From Candolleomyces eurysporus (Eukaryota; Basidiomycota; Agaricomycetes; Agaricales; Psathyrellaceae), in contig JANBPK010001195.1 in assembly GCA_027579435.1 (NCBI GenBank), positions 1 through 64,000 on the forward strand: a DNA stretch of 64,000 bases. The letters are read 5' to 3'. Below are positions 45,976 to 57,515 of the stretch, one piece after another. A program made the translations under genes and the position numbers. Within the stretch, counting starts at the first letter, position 1. The number at the start of each line of letters is the position of its first letter. The notes under the pieces are model-generated. The model worked only from the letters and a program-made list of their open reading frames with translations, searched no databases and was not told the DNA's origin.

Positions 45976-47720
45976 TTAATCATGCTATAACACCGCCTTG
46001 CGCCCACCCGCAGAGGACAGGACTGCGCCCAGCTATCAAGAAGTTGTACTTCATTTCAACAAATCACCGCTGCTCGAGAGGGGGCCTAGAAGTGTATTCA
46101 CACCGTCCCGTTTCGGAGACAGGGATTTGTAAATGTACATCTGTTCACTTCTCGTTGACGATCGGCATCGCACCCTTGTCAGCAAAAGGGGCTACGACCC
46201 GGTATCCTTTCACGTACCCGGTGAGCAAGGAAGTGAGGTGCGGATATCTACCCGACTAGGGTCTAGATCAGCTCTAAAAAAGCTCATGCTTTGTGCCATA
46301 CACGTTGCGCAACGTCAGTACACGAGACACAGCAGATGGAATGTAATTTACGAGTGACTAATTTAATTGCTTCTCCCCACACGTTTCACAAGATAGGTCT
46401 TGCACTGTTTCGAAAAGTAACATGCTTTTAGTTGCAAACCAAAGGTTTCAATTACCGTGTCAGAAGTGATACATTCAATAGTAGTAGCAAGCCAGACGAG
46501 ATTTAATCTACCGTAGCGGCGAGTTCCTATCTGCAGGCGCCTTTCGATCCTGCGCAGTGCGGAACTTGATACTTCCAGGTCTTTGACAGCATATTTACCG
46601 ATATCTGAGTGAATCGCCACTCCAAGTCTTGCAACGATGGAGCTACGATTGGATCTGGTAACAGCGCGATGAGCCTGCAAATTGACGGTCTCCTCTGCAC
46701 CCATATGAATACATAGCAATATGGATCACAGCCACATCGCTAAGCGACCAGCGGGCGGGATTTAGATCACATTGATGTCCACGCTGGCCCCGCTAATCCC
46801 GGGACCTGATTTGCCCAAGCGGCGGTTGCGGATTGAAATTTATGATTGTCGTCACTGAAAACATTCCAAGCCTTCAGTTCACCTCGCGCGTGGAGCACAC
46901 GCGAAGACTGAAGCCTGAAGTCTAATGCTACCTCGGGCTACCTGTTTTCCCGCCAGGGACTCGTCGATATCAGCACGGTCAAGGCTCGGGCTACTTGCGA
47001 CGGGACCCGCATACGATTGCAATCGTCCCAGATACAATAAGCCAAGCATCATTAAAAACTAATACAGTTAGTTGAACTCAGGCGCCACGGTTGTTGAAGG
47101 ACGAAGCCCTCACGATTTACAGCCCCCGCGGGAATTCCGACGACATAACATCTTCGCGCTCAAAGCACTGACCCTGAAAAGCACCTATTGACGGAACCTT
47201 TGACTTGTTCTCCCATCTATTCTTGAGGACTGTGATGTTAGAGGACCCTCCTTTATCCCGGCGTCGTCGGAGATTCGAGAAGGTCTTCGCGCTGGCGACG
47301 GTATAAACCTTGTTGAATGCCAAGGCTAGGGGTTGATCTTAATCTATGTACCTATACCTACCTGCTTACCATTGTGGTGGACTTGGTACAACAAGAGAGA
47401 AACCCAAATTTGATTTCTCGAGTCTTCGAGACGGTCCGGCCCGTGATGATTCTCCGATCGCGGAGTTGAAATGCCGAGTGGATGGTTGAAGCTGTTACAT
47501 TTCTCTCTCCAGTACCTTCAAGTTGCCCAGCGCCTTATCGTCCGGCGTCTGAATTGACCCTCCTTTCTACTCAAAGAATCAAAAACCGAAAATGAACATG
47601 AATATAAACTATAATATGGCTACATATAAGAGATTCGAACGTGCGGAGGTGAGGAGAGGCAGAGTCTTCGAATATACACGGTGCGTCCTTGCCTTACTTC
47701 AGCTCTCGCTGTGCACTTGA
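45976..47720. other. Between gamma and beta in unit 4
   Basis: No gene is supported. A minus-strand frame at 46363-46719 (118 codons) has no family signal. From about 46860 onwards this is the linker shared with the other units. Confidence 0.45.
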
Positions 47721-47722
47721 AA

Positions 47723-48497
47723 TTAGTCCAGATTTAATTCCCACACCTCTCGTTCTGTGATACTAGCTCGAAGACCTGCCCACCTCCATCTGTTGTTGGC
47801 CCACTCGGTTCCTGTCCTTCCACTCTCGTTATGACGGTGATATCGACCCATCGAGAACAGCAGACTCTCTGGTGGGGAAGCACCTCTCTCTGCCTGCTCT
47901 GTCGGCCCACCTCTAGGCGGGAAACGATTCTGAAGACTGGCGCCTGCAAGATCGCGTCCCGCCCGAGAGACATGGCACAGGACATCCATGATCGTGATAA
48001 ACGACCTCGAAGGCTGGGTTGGAAAAACTATGATGACAACGTCACAGTCGACGACGCGAACCGTCAACATAGGAACCAGTGGGATCGTGGCTGGCTCATT
48101 CCACCAGATGCCGTTATTTCTTCTCGAGGTATAATGTGGAGAGCAAATCACTGACATTGGCGCTGTCCGGATATCCCATTGGATCCCTGGGGCATCAAAG
48201 GATGCCTCGAGGAGGAAATGCACTTGGCAATTGGGGACGGTGAGTGGAGGGAGTGGGTGCGTCCCGTACGGTGAGACGGCGCGATTCAGTGGGGGAGGGT
48301 TTCTGGGCGAAAAAAGCTCGGTTGGGACCGCCACCACGTGAGTATGAATTGTGGCGCTTTCTGGGTCCAGCCGGATGTCAGGCAAGGGGAAGGTGAAACG
48401 ATTTGGGCCCGCACTCACCAGAACTTGTACCTACTCTCCAAGCCAGGGGACTCAACCCTTCTGGACTTGACTCAGCTGAATGATATGATGTTGACAT
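47723..48497 (-). CDS. DUF6699-like protein, beta (intact copy)
   Basis: Two exons, 48419-48497 and 47723-48360, are joined by a 58-nt GT-AG intron in phase, giving 238 residues. The first exon (MSTSYHSAESSPEG) is followed by HPLPPLTVPNCQVHFLLEAS, IQWDIRTAP, WWNEPATIPLVPMLTVRV, VVIIVFPTQ, SFITIMDVLCHVSRAG and the closing WRWAGLRASITEREVWELNLD. It is the only array gene in which I see an intron. A TATAAA lies about 120 nt upstream (48618-48623). The three other beta copies are truncated remnants, so this is the only one likely to make protein. Confidence 0.72.
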
Positions 48498-48617
48498 GCG
48501 AGAATTGGAGTTTGAGTTTGAGATGTCACCGAGGATGCTTGCACTGGTTCGATGGTAATAGTGTATCGGGGATGTGTGCAAGGCAAATGAGTCAAAGGAA
48601 GGAAAGACAGTCCAGCC

Positions 48618-48623
48618 TTTATA
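48618..48623 (-). promoter_or_regulatory. TATA box of the beta gene
   Basis: TATAAA on the minus strand, in a GCTTTTATAAAGG context. Confidence 0.5.
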
Positions 48624-51083
48624 AAAGCGGGAGTTTGCCTTTTTGTGGATCAGATTTGGTGTAGCAGATCTCTCCCTGGATCGAATAACATGACGCAGCT
48701 GCATCCCCTCGAAAACAGGGTATGCAAGCGCAGGCCATCGGATGCTATTCACGGAAAAGGGACTGATGAAAATGGAAAGGGGAAAGCAAGGACATGTTTC
48801 AACAGAGCTTGGTTCCTGATGACTGATGCACACATTGGTGCATCTCGTCTCTTACTCAACACTTTGAGTGACGGGGATTGCAAGCTGTCAAGATGCCAGC
48901 CTGAGAATCGCGGTTCGGGTTGAGACCATGACCGAAAGGAGTGACGACAAGGGAGCGCAGATTGCGGCTCCAGCTTGAACACCTTCAGCATTGCTCTCGT
49001 CTCGTGTCTCATAGATGCTGTACCCTTCGCCCACCCCGAGTAAGACAGAACCACTCTTCGCGTGCCTACTATTCTATTACGGCCTTTCAAATGCGTCACC
49101 TTGTGCTCTCATGCTACCGGACAGTCAACACGTTGCTTCTATCGTCTCCTACTATATCGGATAGATGCTGTAGAGGTCTGAATGGGGAAGCAGACGGAGA
49201 AACAGGCACTCAGGGCCAGTCTGTAAGGAGAAAGCATCATCAGCGTGGCAATGCCCTGCTTCCATGAGATGGAGTTCGCTGTGGTGATTATACATTTACC
49301 CGAGACGTTCTCAGGCCATTATTGAGTTGCCGTCGCCTGGGTGGTTAGTAACCATTGTCCTGCTCTTGAGGGCACACGCTACACCGACCATCACTTGGTC
49401 GGTATCTCCCAGTCGGGTCGAGCATCGTGAACATGAACTTGGCTGAAGATGGGGTCGAAGATCCGGTGCAGGGCTGGGTGTACGCCGACGGTCTTGCCAT
49501 ACACACGTACTACGCGCAATGGGAATCGTAGTTTCTAGAATCCATGGATACGAATATCGCTGTGTGAACGGGAACGGAGATTGGAGGCTTCACCGTTATG
49601 TGGGTCAACCCAATCCCAAGACAGCCGTCAATATCCTGGGCTACCATATGCATCGGCCGAATCGGTCACAGTGTGAAGATACTTCCGCTGGCTAAAAGTT
49701 GTCTCGAACTCCCGATGAGATACGGGCTATGTCAGGGACGAAGAAAATACCCATTTGGAAACTAAAATAGGCGCCAGGCAGGCAGAGGCAGGCGTAGTCA
49801 TGTGGAACGACATGAGGGCCTGGGTGGGCCCACTCAAACGCCTCGAGGCAGCCAATCCATGCGTCCATGTGAGCGTATGAGAGCGTATGAGGTATCTCCG
49901 CTCTCTTTGTCTCTAAATACGGAAATTCAGGGAGATTCAGGGATATGCTCCCTGATGTCCCACTCAATTGAAGCTTAAGGGCTTCTTAAAGTTTTGGCGG
50001 GCTATTTTTACCCTTCTGGCCAGTAAAGTTCAGTTCCCACAGCTCTCGAGAGCTCAAAGAGCTATGACATATGCCCTCCTCGGCCCCATACGATACCCCC
50101 TTTCATCCCTCGTAGTCGTCATCCCGATATCAGGGAGGCATGCTCAAACTTCAAGTTTACCCACCGCGCCTAAACGTTAGCCTCGCAGCTTGAGCGACTC
50201 CGTTCAGGCTGCGAGATCCACGAGATATGGTCCGATATGCTTAATGATAACAGTCTTGATAACGAGGAAGTCCGCGCAAAGTCAAATCAATCAGGACTGG
50301 TATCCCATCTCCAGTTCACCATGTCGCTGGTAATTTTGCACAATGCTGATTGCTTATTTCCGTGATCAGAATTCCCGTAATATTCCAAATATCAATGCCC
50401 TTATCAACATTCTCGTGCCTTTCTGACTCTTGCACTCCCTGTCCGCACCCGGCAACGTTGAGCCGTTATCATCGGTACTTCCTTGGGCTAGCTTTAGGTC
50501 GGAGTGCACGTAACATGGCGACTATCGATTCCATTATCAAACGTCATCTGATACCAGGATATGAATAAGGATCCACGAGTGCCCTGTATGAAGTTTCGGA
50601 TAGAAAGGTGCGTTTTCGTCGGATTGTCAAGTTCACCGTCTCCCTACTTTCTCGAAGCAAGTCGAAGATGGCCATGGATCCCGAGTCAAAGGAGTGCAAC
50701 TGTGTATTCTTCATCCCCTGATGCACAGAGACAGGATCACGCATGCAGGAATGTCCGAACGGAACTTGACACGCTTCTGGCGAGAGTAAATGCCCCGGCT
50801 GTTTCGCGTTCGCAAAATCAATGAACATGAATTAGATGAAAACCGGGCAGCTCAATCCCGAGCTCCGCAAAGGAATAACCCCAACCGTCTGATTGAACGA
50901 ACATGAACATCTTAACAATCGTACTGCCATGCGTTATGCCGGATGGAGCACGTCTGCAATGGGTGTGGATCAGTAGAAAGAGATGGCCGTCGAACCCAGT
51001 CTCCCTCTAAAAGAGCTGCCCGAAGACATAGCGCCAAACGTCAACGATGCATTGAACGAGTAAAGTCGGAAGAACCTCGAGAA
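48624..51083. other. Gene-poor stretch right of the array
   Basis: About 2.5 kb without a supported gene. Frames on both strands are below 120 codons and have no paralogue. Small local repeats (GAGCGTATGA twice at about 49872, CAGGGAGATTCAGGGA at 49928) and a 14-bp palindrome near 50042 are present. Confidence 0.45.
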
Positions 51084-52655
51084 TCATACTTCCCTTTCTG
51101 TAATGCGTTTGCGCCACAACCCATTTATGTTCTTCACCCTTTCCACGCTCTCTTTGTCTTCTTCCAGGAGTCGTTTGATAAAGGCCTCGAATTCTTCGTC
51201 ATTCTCAGGAAGACCTTTACCATCCGTTTGGAGATCGATGAACATATCAACGAGGCCGACCTCATTTTCCAATTCCGGGAGTCTGAGGGCTTGGGCAAGG
51301 GCTTCCTGAGCTTCAGATAATTCCCCGTTGGCGTGATGTGCCTTCGCCAGTCGAGCGTACCTGAAAAATGGAACCGTTAGCTTCTTAGTAATTGTTCTGG
51401 ACCAGAAGGGAAGAGAATACTCCACTGACCCTTTAGCATAATGGGGATTGGCAAGAATTGCCTTCTTCCCATCGTTAATCGCCAATTCGATATCCTGCCC
51501 TTCACCAGGCAAGACAGCTGCCGCCGACCTATTCGCAATGGTCATCGCCATCAATTTCATAACCGCCTTCTTATCCTCCTCCAAAACCTTTTGACAATGC
51601 GCATCCTCAAACCTCCTTAACGACTGGGTATACGCTGCAATTGCTCCCTTTCTATCACCTTTCCTAAAGGCAATGTTCCCTTCTTCTTTGTGCCGCTCCC
51701 CGTCGGCTTTGTGTTGTCCGTAGAAATGGGATGCCTTGGCGTACTGGATTTGGCCCATGTGTTCCGCCATTTCGGCAGACTCGATTTCCCAAGTGAATTT
51801 GGAGGATGGGAGGGAACTCAGGAATGGTGCGAGGACAGCCCGATGGGGTTCGAATTGATGTGTGATGATTAGCATGGATGGGAGGGCGGGTCGGAAGCAG
51901 GAGATGGGCAGTGCGATGGCTTTCTTGATGAACCTTACAAAAGTAATTTAGTAAGTCAGTAAGAAGCAGTAGCACAGCGATTGAGAGAAGTGAGAAGCAA
52001 ATCGTTCTTTCTACCGTTGAGCTGATAGAGTTTGGTGAATTGCACTTCACGACTCACAAGAGAACATCACTGGACTTCGGCAACCCTTGAAAATCCTCCA
52101 CCAGCCTCGTCTCTGGCTCGTCCAACCTCCCCTCCATATTCGGAACATCGACGCAGATCCTAAACGTATGCTGAGCCTTTGGAAACTCCTTGAGTTCATG
52201 AGGCTCAATGATATAATCCGTATCAGGGTCTATCAACCCTTGATACTCCATACGAATCCTCCAAAGGGACAACGGCTCGATCGTATCCGCCAAGGCAGCA
52301 TAATCGTATGTGTCGAGGTTTATATCCTTTGCCCTCTGTTCGCCTCTCTTCCGTGAGTTTTCGAGGAGAAGTTGGAGGTCGGGATCGTTTTCGTGCTCTC
52401 GCATGAAGCTGATCCGTCCGTTGAGCCAGGAAATCAAAAGGGGTACGAGTAAGTTCATGTTCAGAAGGCCATACTTGGGCAGCGGGAGAAGGACCGGGGT
52501 CCTGTACGCACGTACGTTAGGATATCGTTATTGTCCAGCCTGCCAGTCACAGGGTCCGGCCGTAGACCTGCAGCAACTTTCTAGCAAGTCGAGTTAATTG
52601 GCTTCGACCACGGGGACCAGTTCATACTATCTCACCTTCCAAAGTTCTCTTTCAT
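51084..52655 (-). CDS. TPR-repeat protein
   Basis: Exons 52636-52655 (20 nt), 52058-52501, 51430-51933 and 51084-51360 join in phase to give 414 residues. The 20-nt first exon encodes MKENFGR and splices into TPVLLPLPKYGLLNMNLLVP. The acceptor at 52502-52504 has a clear CTAAC branch site upstream. An N-terminal region of about 200 residues has no repeat I recognise. The second half holds at least two TPR units: KEEGNIAFRKGDRKGAIAAY near residue 230, and ANRSAAAV followed by YAKG/YARLAKAHHANGELSEA. The order resembles co-chaperone-type TPR proteins that hold Hsp70/Hsp90 tails, but this is inference. The final part is Glu/Lys-rich. It lies upstream of the DUF6699 array in the same orientation. 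Confidence 0.7.
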
Positions 52656-53163
52656 GGTCATCGCGGTCGTCAACGAGCATGCTGGAGCTAGGCATCGAGG
52701 CGTCGAAATTGTCGAAAGTCGTCAAGAATGATAGGTTCAAGTTGGTTTTAAGTAACGAGCTTATGTAACTCAAGAAAATGTATGGCAATTCGGACGAAGT
52801 CGGATGAACATTAAGTGTGCTACTACTTGATATGGCCTCGTGAAGAAGAGCGAGAAGGACAGACGCTGTTTTCTTCTCCTGCTAGGCAATCGAACGCCAT
52901 GACGGATGACATCGAGAAAGGAAAATCTATTGAGCTAGTTGGTATCGTAACTTGAACATTGAACAAGTAGTAAGATGCGTTAGAGTGCGTACGTTGGGGA
53001 AAAGAAGATAGCAGTTCTAGAAAAAAAAAAAANGAGTATCGTACATACTGTACACTTCGGGCTGGTAACTACAGCAGGAGACAAATATTAAAGAGATTAA
53101 AGTCTTAAGAGGCAGTAAATATGCAGGAGATTAATACAATCATCGTCATTCTCGTCAAGTCGG
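52656..53163. other. Intergenic
   Basis: An A run with an N lies at about 53021-53033. No gene is seen. Confidence 0.5.
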
Positions 53164-55261
53164 TCATTGGAACAGAGCAGCATGTTTCTCGGAGCGAGGC
53201 GCGAATTCACATTGGTGCGGTAAAGGTACCCTGCGAATTAGGAGTGATTATCATGAGTGTTTGTCAGATATCTTTTTGAATAGTAGAAACTCACGAGACA
53301 ACATCTGATGAAGGTCGGAATTCCAGCTTCACTGGCTTTCCAGACTCGTCTTTTGGTGGAGTGATATCAAATACAGCCAACAACGAGGCTGCCAAAAGGA
53401 AGATGGCGTCATTACTGAGGTGACGGCCAGGGCAAATACTATTTGAACAGAGATGCCAGTGATCAGAATTTGGCGACGAATGGTAGACATCCAAGTTGAT
53501 CAAGACTTACCGACGACCGTATCCGAATGCAGCAATTTCAGGGTCGAGAACGTTAGGATTGAATTTGCCATCTTTCAAGTAGCGCTCGGGCTTGAACTCC
53601 ATGGGCTTCTCGAACACTTCGGGATCATGCATAAACGCCCTGATAGCAGATCCAGTCAGCTCCAAAGATCAGGCATCGAACCGGAGATACATACCAGGTG
53701 TTCATCATGATATAGGTGCCCTTCGGGATGAAATACCCATTGTACTCGGAGTCTTCGGCGCTTGCCCTGGACAGACCTGGGGAGCCGGAAGTTCAGATGG
53801 GATGAAAAGTCAAATAGCGCGGAAGGACGTACCAAGAGGGACAACCGAGTGCCATCGGCTTGTCTCCTTCACGACTGCAGCAACATAGGGCAAGTGCTCA
53901 CGATCAGAGAGCTGGGGCAGGCGATCGTTTCCGACGACACGGTCGATCTCCTCTTGCGCCGCCTTCTGGACTTCTGGGTTCGCGGCCAATGCGAACACAA
54001 GGGCCCATGCTGAGCTGACGGTGGTGTCGGCCCCGGCTATTCAAGGATGCATCTATCAGCCATGCAAGCAAGCGATTGGGGAAAGAAGAACGCACTGAGG
54101 TATGCGAGACCGCAAACATTCCTTGCGACGGATTCACTGCCTATCCAGCTAGGAGTGTTATCGTCCTGGAGCTTGTCGATAAGGTCTGTGGCCATATTCG
54201 GGTATGCACTTCGAGCGCCTTCTTGCTGTACACGTTAAACGACAAGGCAAAATGAGAAACTTGGGCCAAGGTCATGAATTAGTGGAGACGCACCAAATTA
54301 TTTTTGGTAGCCTCGAACGGCGAGTTAAGCATGTGGGCGTTCATCTTGTCCAAGTCCCTGAACCTCTGCTTGAAGTCGGTTCCCGGNNACCAGTCGGGCA
54401 GCATACCCAAGCTTGGGAAGGAGTTGAAGAGGTATCGTCCTGGGACGATGGCGTCAGTGAAGGAGGACACGAGCGCTTCAGCATCGGTGACGAGACGCTT
54501 GTTGGTTTCGACGTCGTCGAATCCGTAAGCTATACGCATGATGATGGATCCAAGAGTGCTAAAAAAAAGGAGCGTAAGAATAGGCGCATTAGATATCTGA
54601 AGATTGATAGGCTCACAATCGAACATGATCCCTGAATTTCTCGGGGGTTTCTGTGAGCCGGCGGAGGAGGTTGACTGCCTCTTGTTCCATGATAGGGTGG
54701 TACTGAACGACGGCATTGTGGTTCAGGTACTGGTGGAATACACGTCGATCGTGGCGCCATTCTGAGCCGTAATTCATCATGGCAAAGCTGTGGCTGAGAT
54801 CAATGCTGAAGATCATTGTCATGTCAACACATCTCCAGGAATATCAAAGCAAAGACGGGGAGAAAACGTACAATTGACCAACAGGCAACGTCGGCCTGTC
54901 CGAGTACATTGTAGCGTGCTTCTCCATGAGATCCTCAGTACGATCCAAGGTCCCGAGAATCAAGATCGGTTGGCCCATAGCTTCGAGGTAGACCATATCG
55001 CCTGTATTACATGAGAGAGGATCAGCATGTCGTTAGTGTGAAAAATGCCGTAGCAGTATAATTCGTACCATGTTGCTTAGACCACTCTTGGTAGACCTTC
55101 CATTGTTCAGCTTGAGGGAGCTGGAATAGGTTGCCGAGGATTGGCAAACCCCTGGGGCCTGGTGGCAACGGCAGTCCTCGTGGGTTTCTCTTCCTCTGTT
55201 CAGAGATGCTCTTAGCAGCCCAAACAAGTCCTCCGCATGCTACGAGAGCGGCTGGGTGCAT
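53164..55261 (-). CDS. Cytochrome P450 monooxygenase
   Basis: From ATG at 55261 to TGA at 53164-53166, about nine exons encode a P450 of roughly 510 residues. The N-terminus has a short hydrophobic anchor (ALVACGGLVWAAK) and the Pro hinge LPLPPGPRGLPILGN. Later come WRHDRRVFHQYL (C-helix), the I-helix AGADTTVSSAWALV, the ExxR motif KETSR, the PERY-like segment, and the heme loop FGYGRRICPGRH, whose second R codon is split by an intron. The end, VPLPHQCEFAPRSEKHAALF, is typical of the fungal CYP64/OrdA-like group. The substrate is unknown. The two Ns at 54387-54388 stand for real bases, because the frame (DW-x-PGTDFKQRF) needs them. It is an ER-membrane enzyme that needs a P450 reductase. No other biosynthetic gene lies beside it. 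Confidence 0.9.
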
Positions 55262-55361
55262 CTGTTTGATGTCGAGTAGGTGAAATTAAGTTGAAAGTGT
55301 GTGTTGTGTGGGGGTTTGGAAGATGAGAGGAATTGATGATGCATTTCCGGGATGCCTAGTC

Positions 55362-55371
55362 CGGGTTTTAT
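55362..55371 (-). promoter_or_regulatory. TATA box of the P450 gene
   Basis: CATATAAAAC on the minus strand, about 105 nt upstream of the ATG at 55261. Confidence 0.5.
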
Positions 55372-57515
55372 ATGACTGTGCAGTTCCACTCGACCTGCGA
55401 AGCTTTCGTGAAAATGAGCTATCCGACGGATGGAGGATGACGGTGATTCGCCTGACCCACCCCGATCGCAAGACCGACCACAGCAAACGACGATGTGGGT
55501 CCGCTGACTTACCCTTTTGGTACAACTATCGCTCCTTTTGTCATCACGGCCATCATTTATGGGATCTCTCTGATTGCAGCTTTTTCGTCTCGCTGGCCTT
55601 GGGGACGAACAAAGAGCCAGAGAATGGCCTGCGAGGTGACTTGGGGGAGAGTGGGGTAAGAGTCGGAAACAAAGTTGTGTACGACACTTGTCGTTAACAA
55701 TGCTGACTTGTTCAACTTACTGTGCAAGAAGCCGAACTGCCTCCGTGACCGTAAAGCCCTTCCAGTGAGGGATCGACACTTACGCAAGCCACCTACGACA
55801 GTGAGATACGTCCGGAAAACTGTATCATTTCCCTTACCGAGCTGGCAGGAGTGGCATGCCCGCACCGTGTGGCTATTTGGAACCTTCTTCCCATCCCTGA
55901 TGACTGTCGACGTACTTTCAGGTGACAAGAATAACATCGAAGTAACCCACTTCAGAAGCTGGAGGATTGCAGCGCTTCTCGGTAGTACTTTTGTGGAAAG
56001 GGGCTTGCGAAGTGTTCGGAAAGCGGGATCAATGGGGGCCCACTGTTTCCTGCGTTCGTACAGACTTTGGTGAAGATCTCCTTCTCGGAAAGACGGGAAA
56101 AAGGGCTCGGGCTGACCAGAACCAATCAGTTGCACGCCCCGAAGATAGTCGTAGCTCGTCATAATAAAGAGCTTGGTCCCAGACCACGGTATACGAAGAC
56201 TGTCATTTCAGTCAGTAAAATGAACCTGCGAGAAATATACTAGGATTATCATGCTTCCTCGATACCCATTGTGGGCCCAGTCCAGACCCCGTCACAAAGA
56301 CGGTGGACATGCGCCATCCATGCAAGAGACGCAAGCTGCCAGACGGTGAAGTCGGTGGGGATCGTCAAAAGGCTCCAACGGGGACCCAGTATCCGAATCG
56401 CTAATGGATGCATGGTAAGCTCGGCCGCCGAGCCGCCCGCCGAGTAGCCCGCTGAGTTGGAGAGCAGAATCGAGAAAACGTCCCATGCTCGTCTCTGACA
56501 GCGCTTCTGTCCATTCATTTCACCTGCCGTTCGGATTTCTGGCAAAATCCCACCTGCTGAGTGGGTGCTGTGTGTTTGCAGGCCGCCCCTCCGCTGCAAA
56601 GACGAAGAATTATTAATAGAACAGAGGTTGACCTTTTCCGTTTACGCCTAGTAGAACGCTGCGACTGGTTTGTAGTGCTTGAGTGGATCCTTTCGCAGTT
56701 CTGTCTGAATCTCTGCCCGTGAGCATCAACCGGCAATCGAATCTACCCACCTCTACATCTTGACATAACCACCATGAAGTCATCCAGTCAGGAGCCTGAA
56801 ATCGTAGTAAGCATGCGATATGAATAGAAGACGAATTCCGAGAAGAACAAACAAACATGAAGGTGCATACTCCCTTTGTCCAACCCCGGCTCGTTCGGGT
56901 TAGTGAACAGATTCAGAGAAGAGACACGGAAACTTGGAATTCGAATTTGATATCCGGGACTCGAGGTGCGGTGCAGTGCCACAGCGAGCTTCGAAAAAAA
57001 AAAAACCGAGAGCCGACTCGGTGAAGCCGAAAGGTGGAGGAGATACATATCACAAGACGTTCACGACCCGACATACATGGATCCCAGAGCCACATCCCGC
57101 ACTAGGTCAAGTAAGTGAACATTTTCTCAGCAATGGCAGGGTCAAACCGCGAAATCGGGTCGAGTCCAGTTCGGTAATCCGAGGGGCTTGAGAATTTGTA
57201 TTAGTCTACGCGACGGTTCGGAGCAAAGGACAGCTCACGGAGTGCATTTGGGGTCCTCGAAGCCCAATCGCCTTCGAATTTCGTCACATGGAGAGGCGAA
57301 ATCGGTGAAGGTGGCGGAGACCGGACTTGGCGAAGTTGCCGAGTCCGAGTTTGTATACCAGCTTACGTAATTTCCTGAAAAACATTGGGCAAAAGCCGCG
57401 GATGAACCTTTTGAACACCGAGAATTTCATTGAAAATGTGCATCTTTTTTGCTTTGACTACTACAAGATCGTTTAAACAGGCTGTACACAAGAGGGCCGT
57501 ATGATCCAACCAAGA
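55372..57515. other. Intergenic between P450 and SET5-like gene
   Basis: About 2.1 kb. A minus-strand frame of 201 codons (55557-56162) is the longest, but it shows no domain, has odd composition and lacks splice support. An A run lies near 56994-57004. I do not call a gene. Confidence 0.45.

Larger units (their letters stand above)
40940..48500. repeat. DUF6699 array, unit 4 (fullest unit)
   Basis: This is the only unit with intact alpha, gamma and beta genes. It contains 45335-46800, which is missing in units 1-3. Its left end (40940-40995) matches the 3' end and flank of the JTB-like gene. Confidence 0.8.

Noticed and set aside
50040..50056. AGCTCTCGAGAGCT palindrome as a regulatory site
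   Set aside because: An isolated 14-bp palindrome without a nearby gene is expected occasionally by chance.
52491..52504. A 14-nt GT-AG intron (GTACGTGCGTACAG) in the TPR gene
   Set aside because: Far below the minimum intron length; a 134-nt intron from 52635 using the same acceptor fits the phase.
55557..56162. Minus-strand frame of 201 codons upstream of the P450
   Set aside because: No recognisable domain, no splice support, no paralogue; probably chance.
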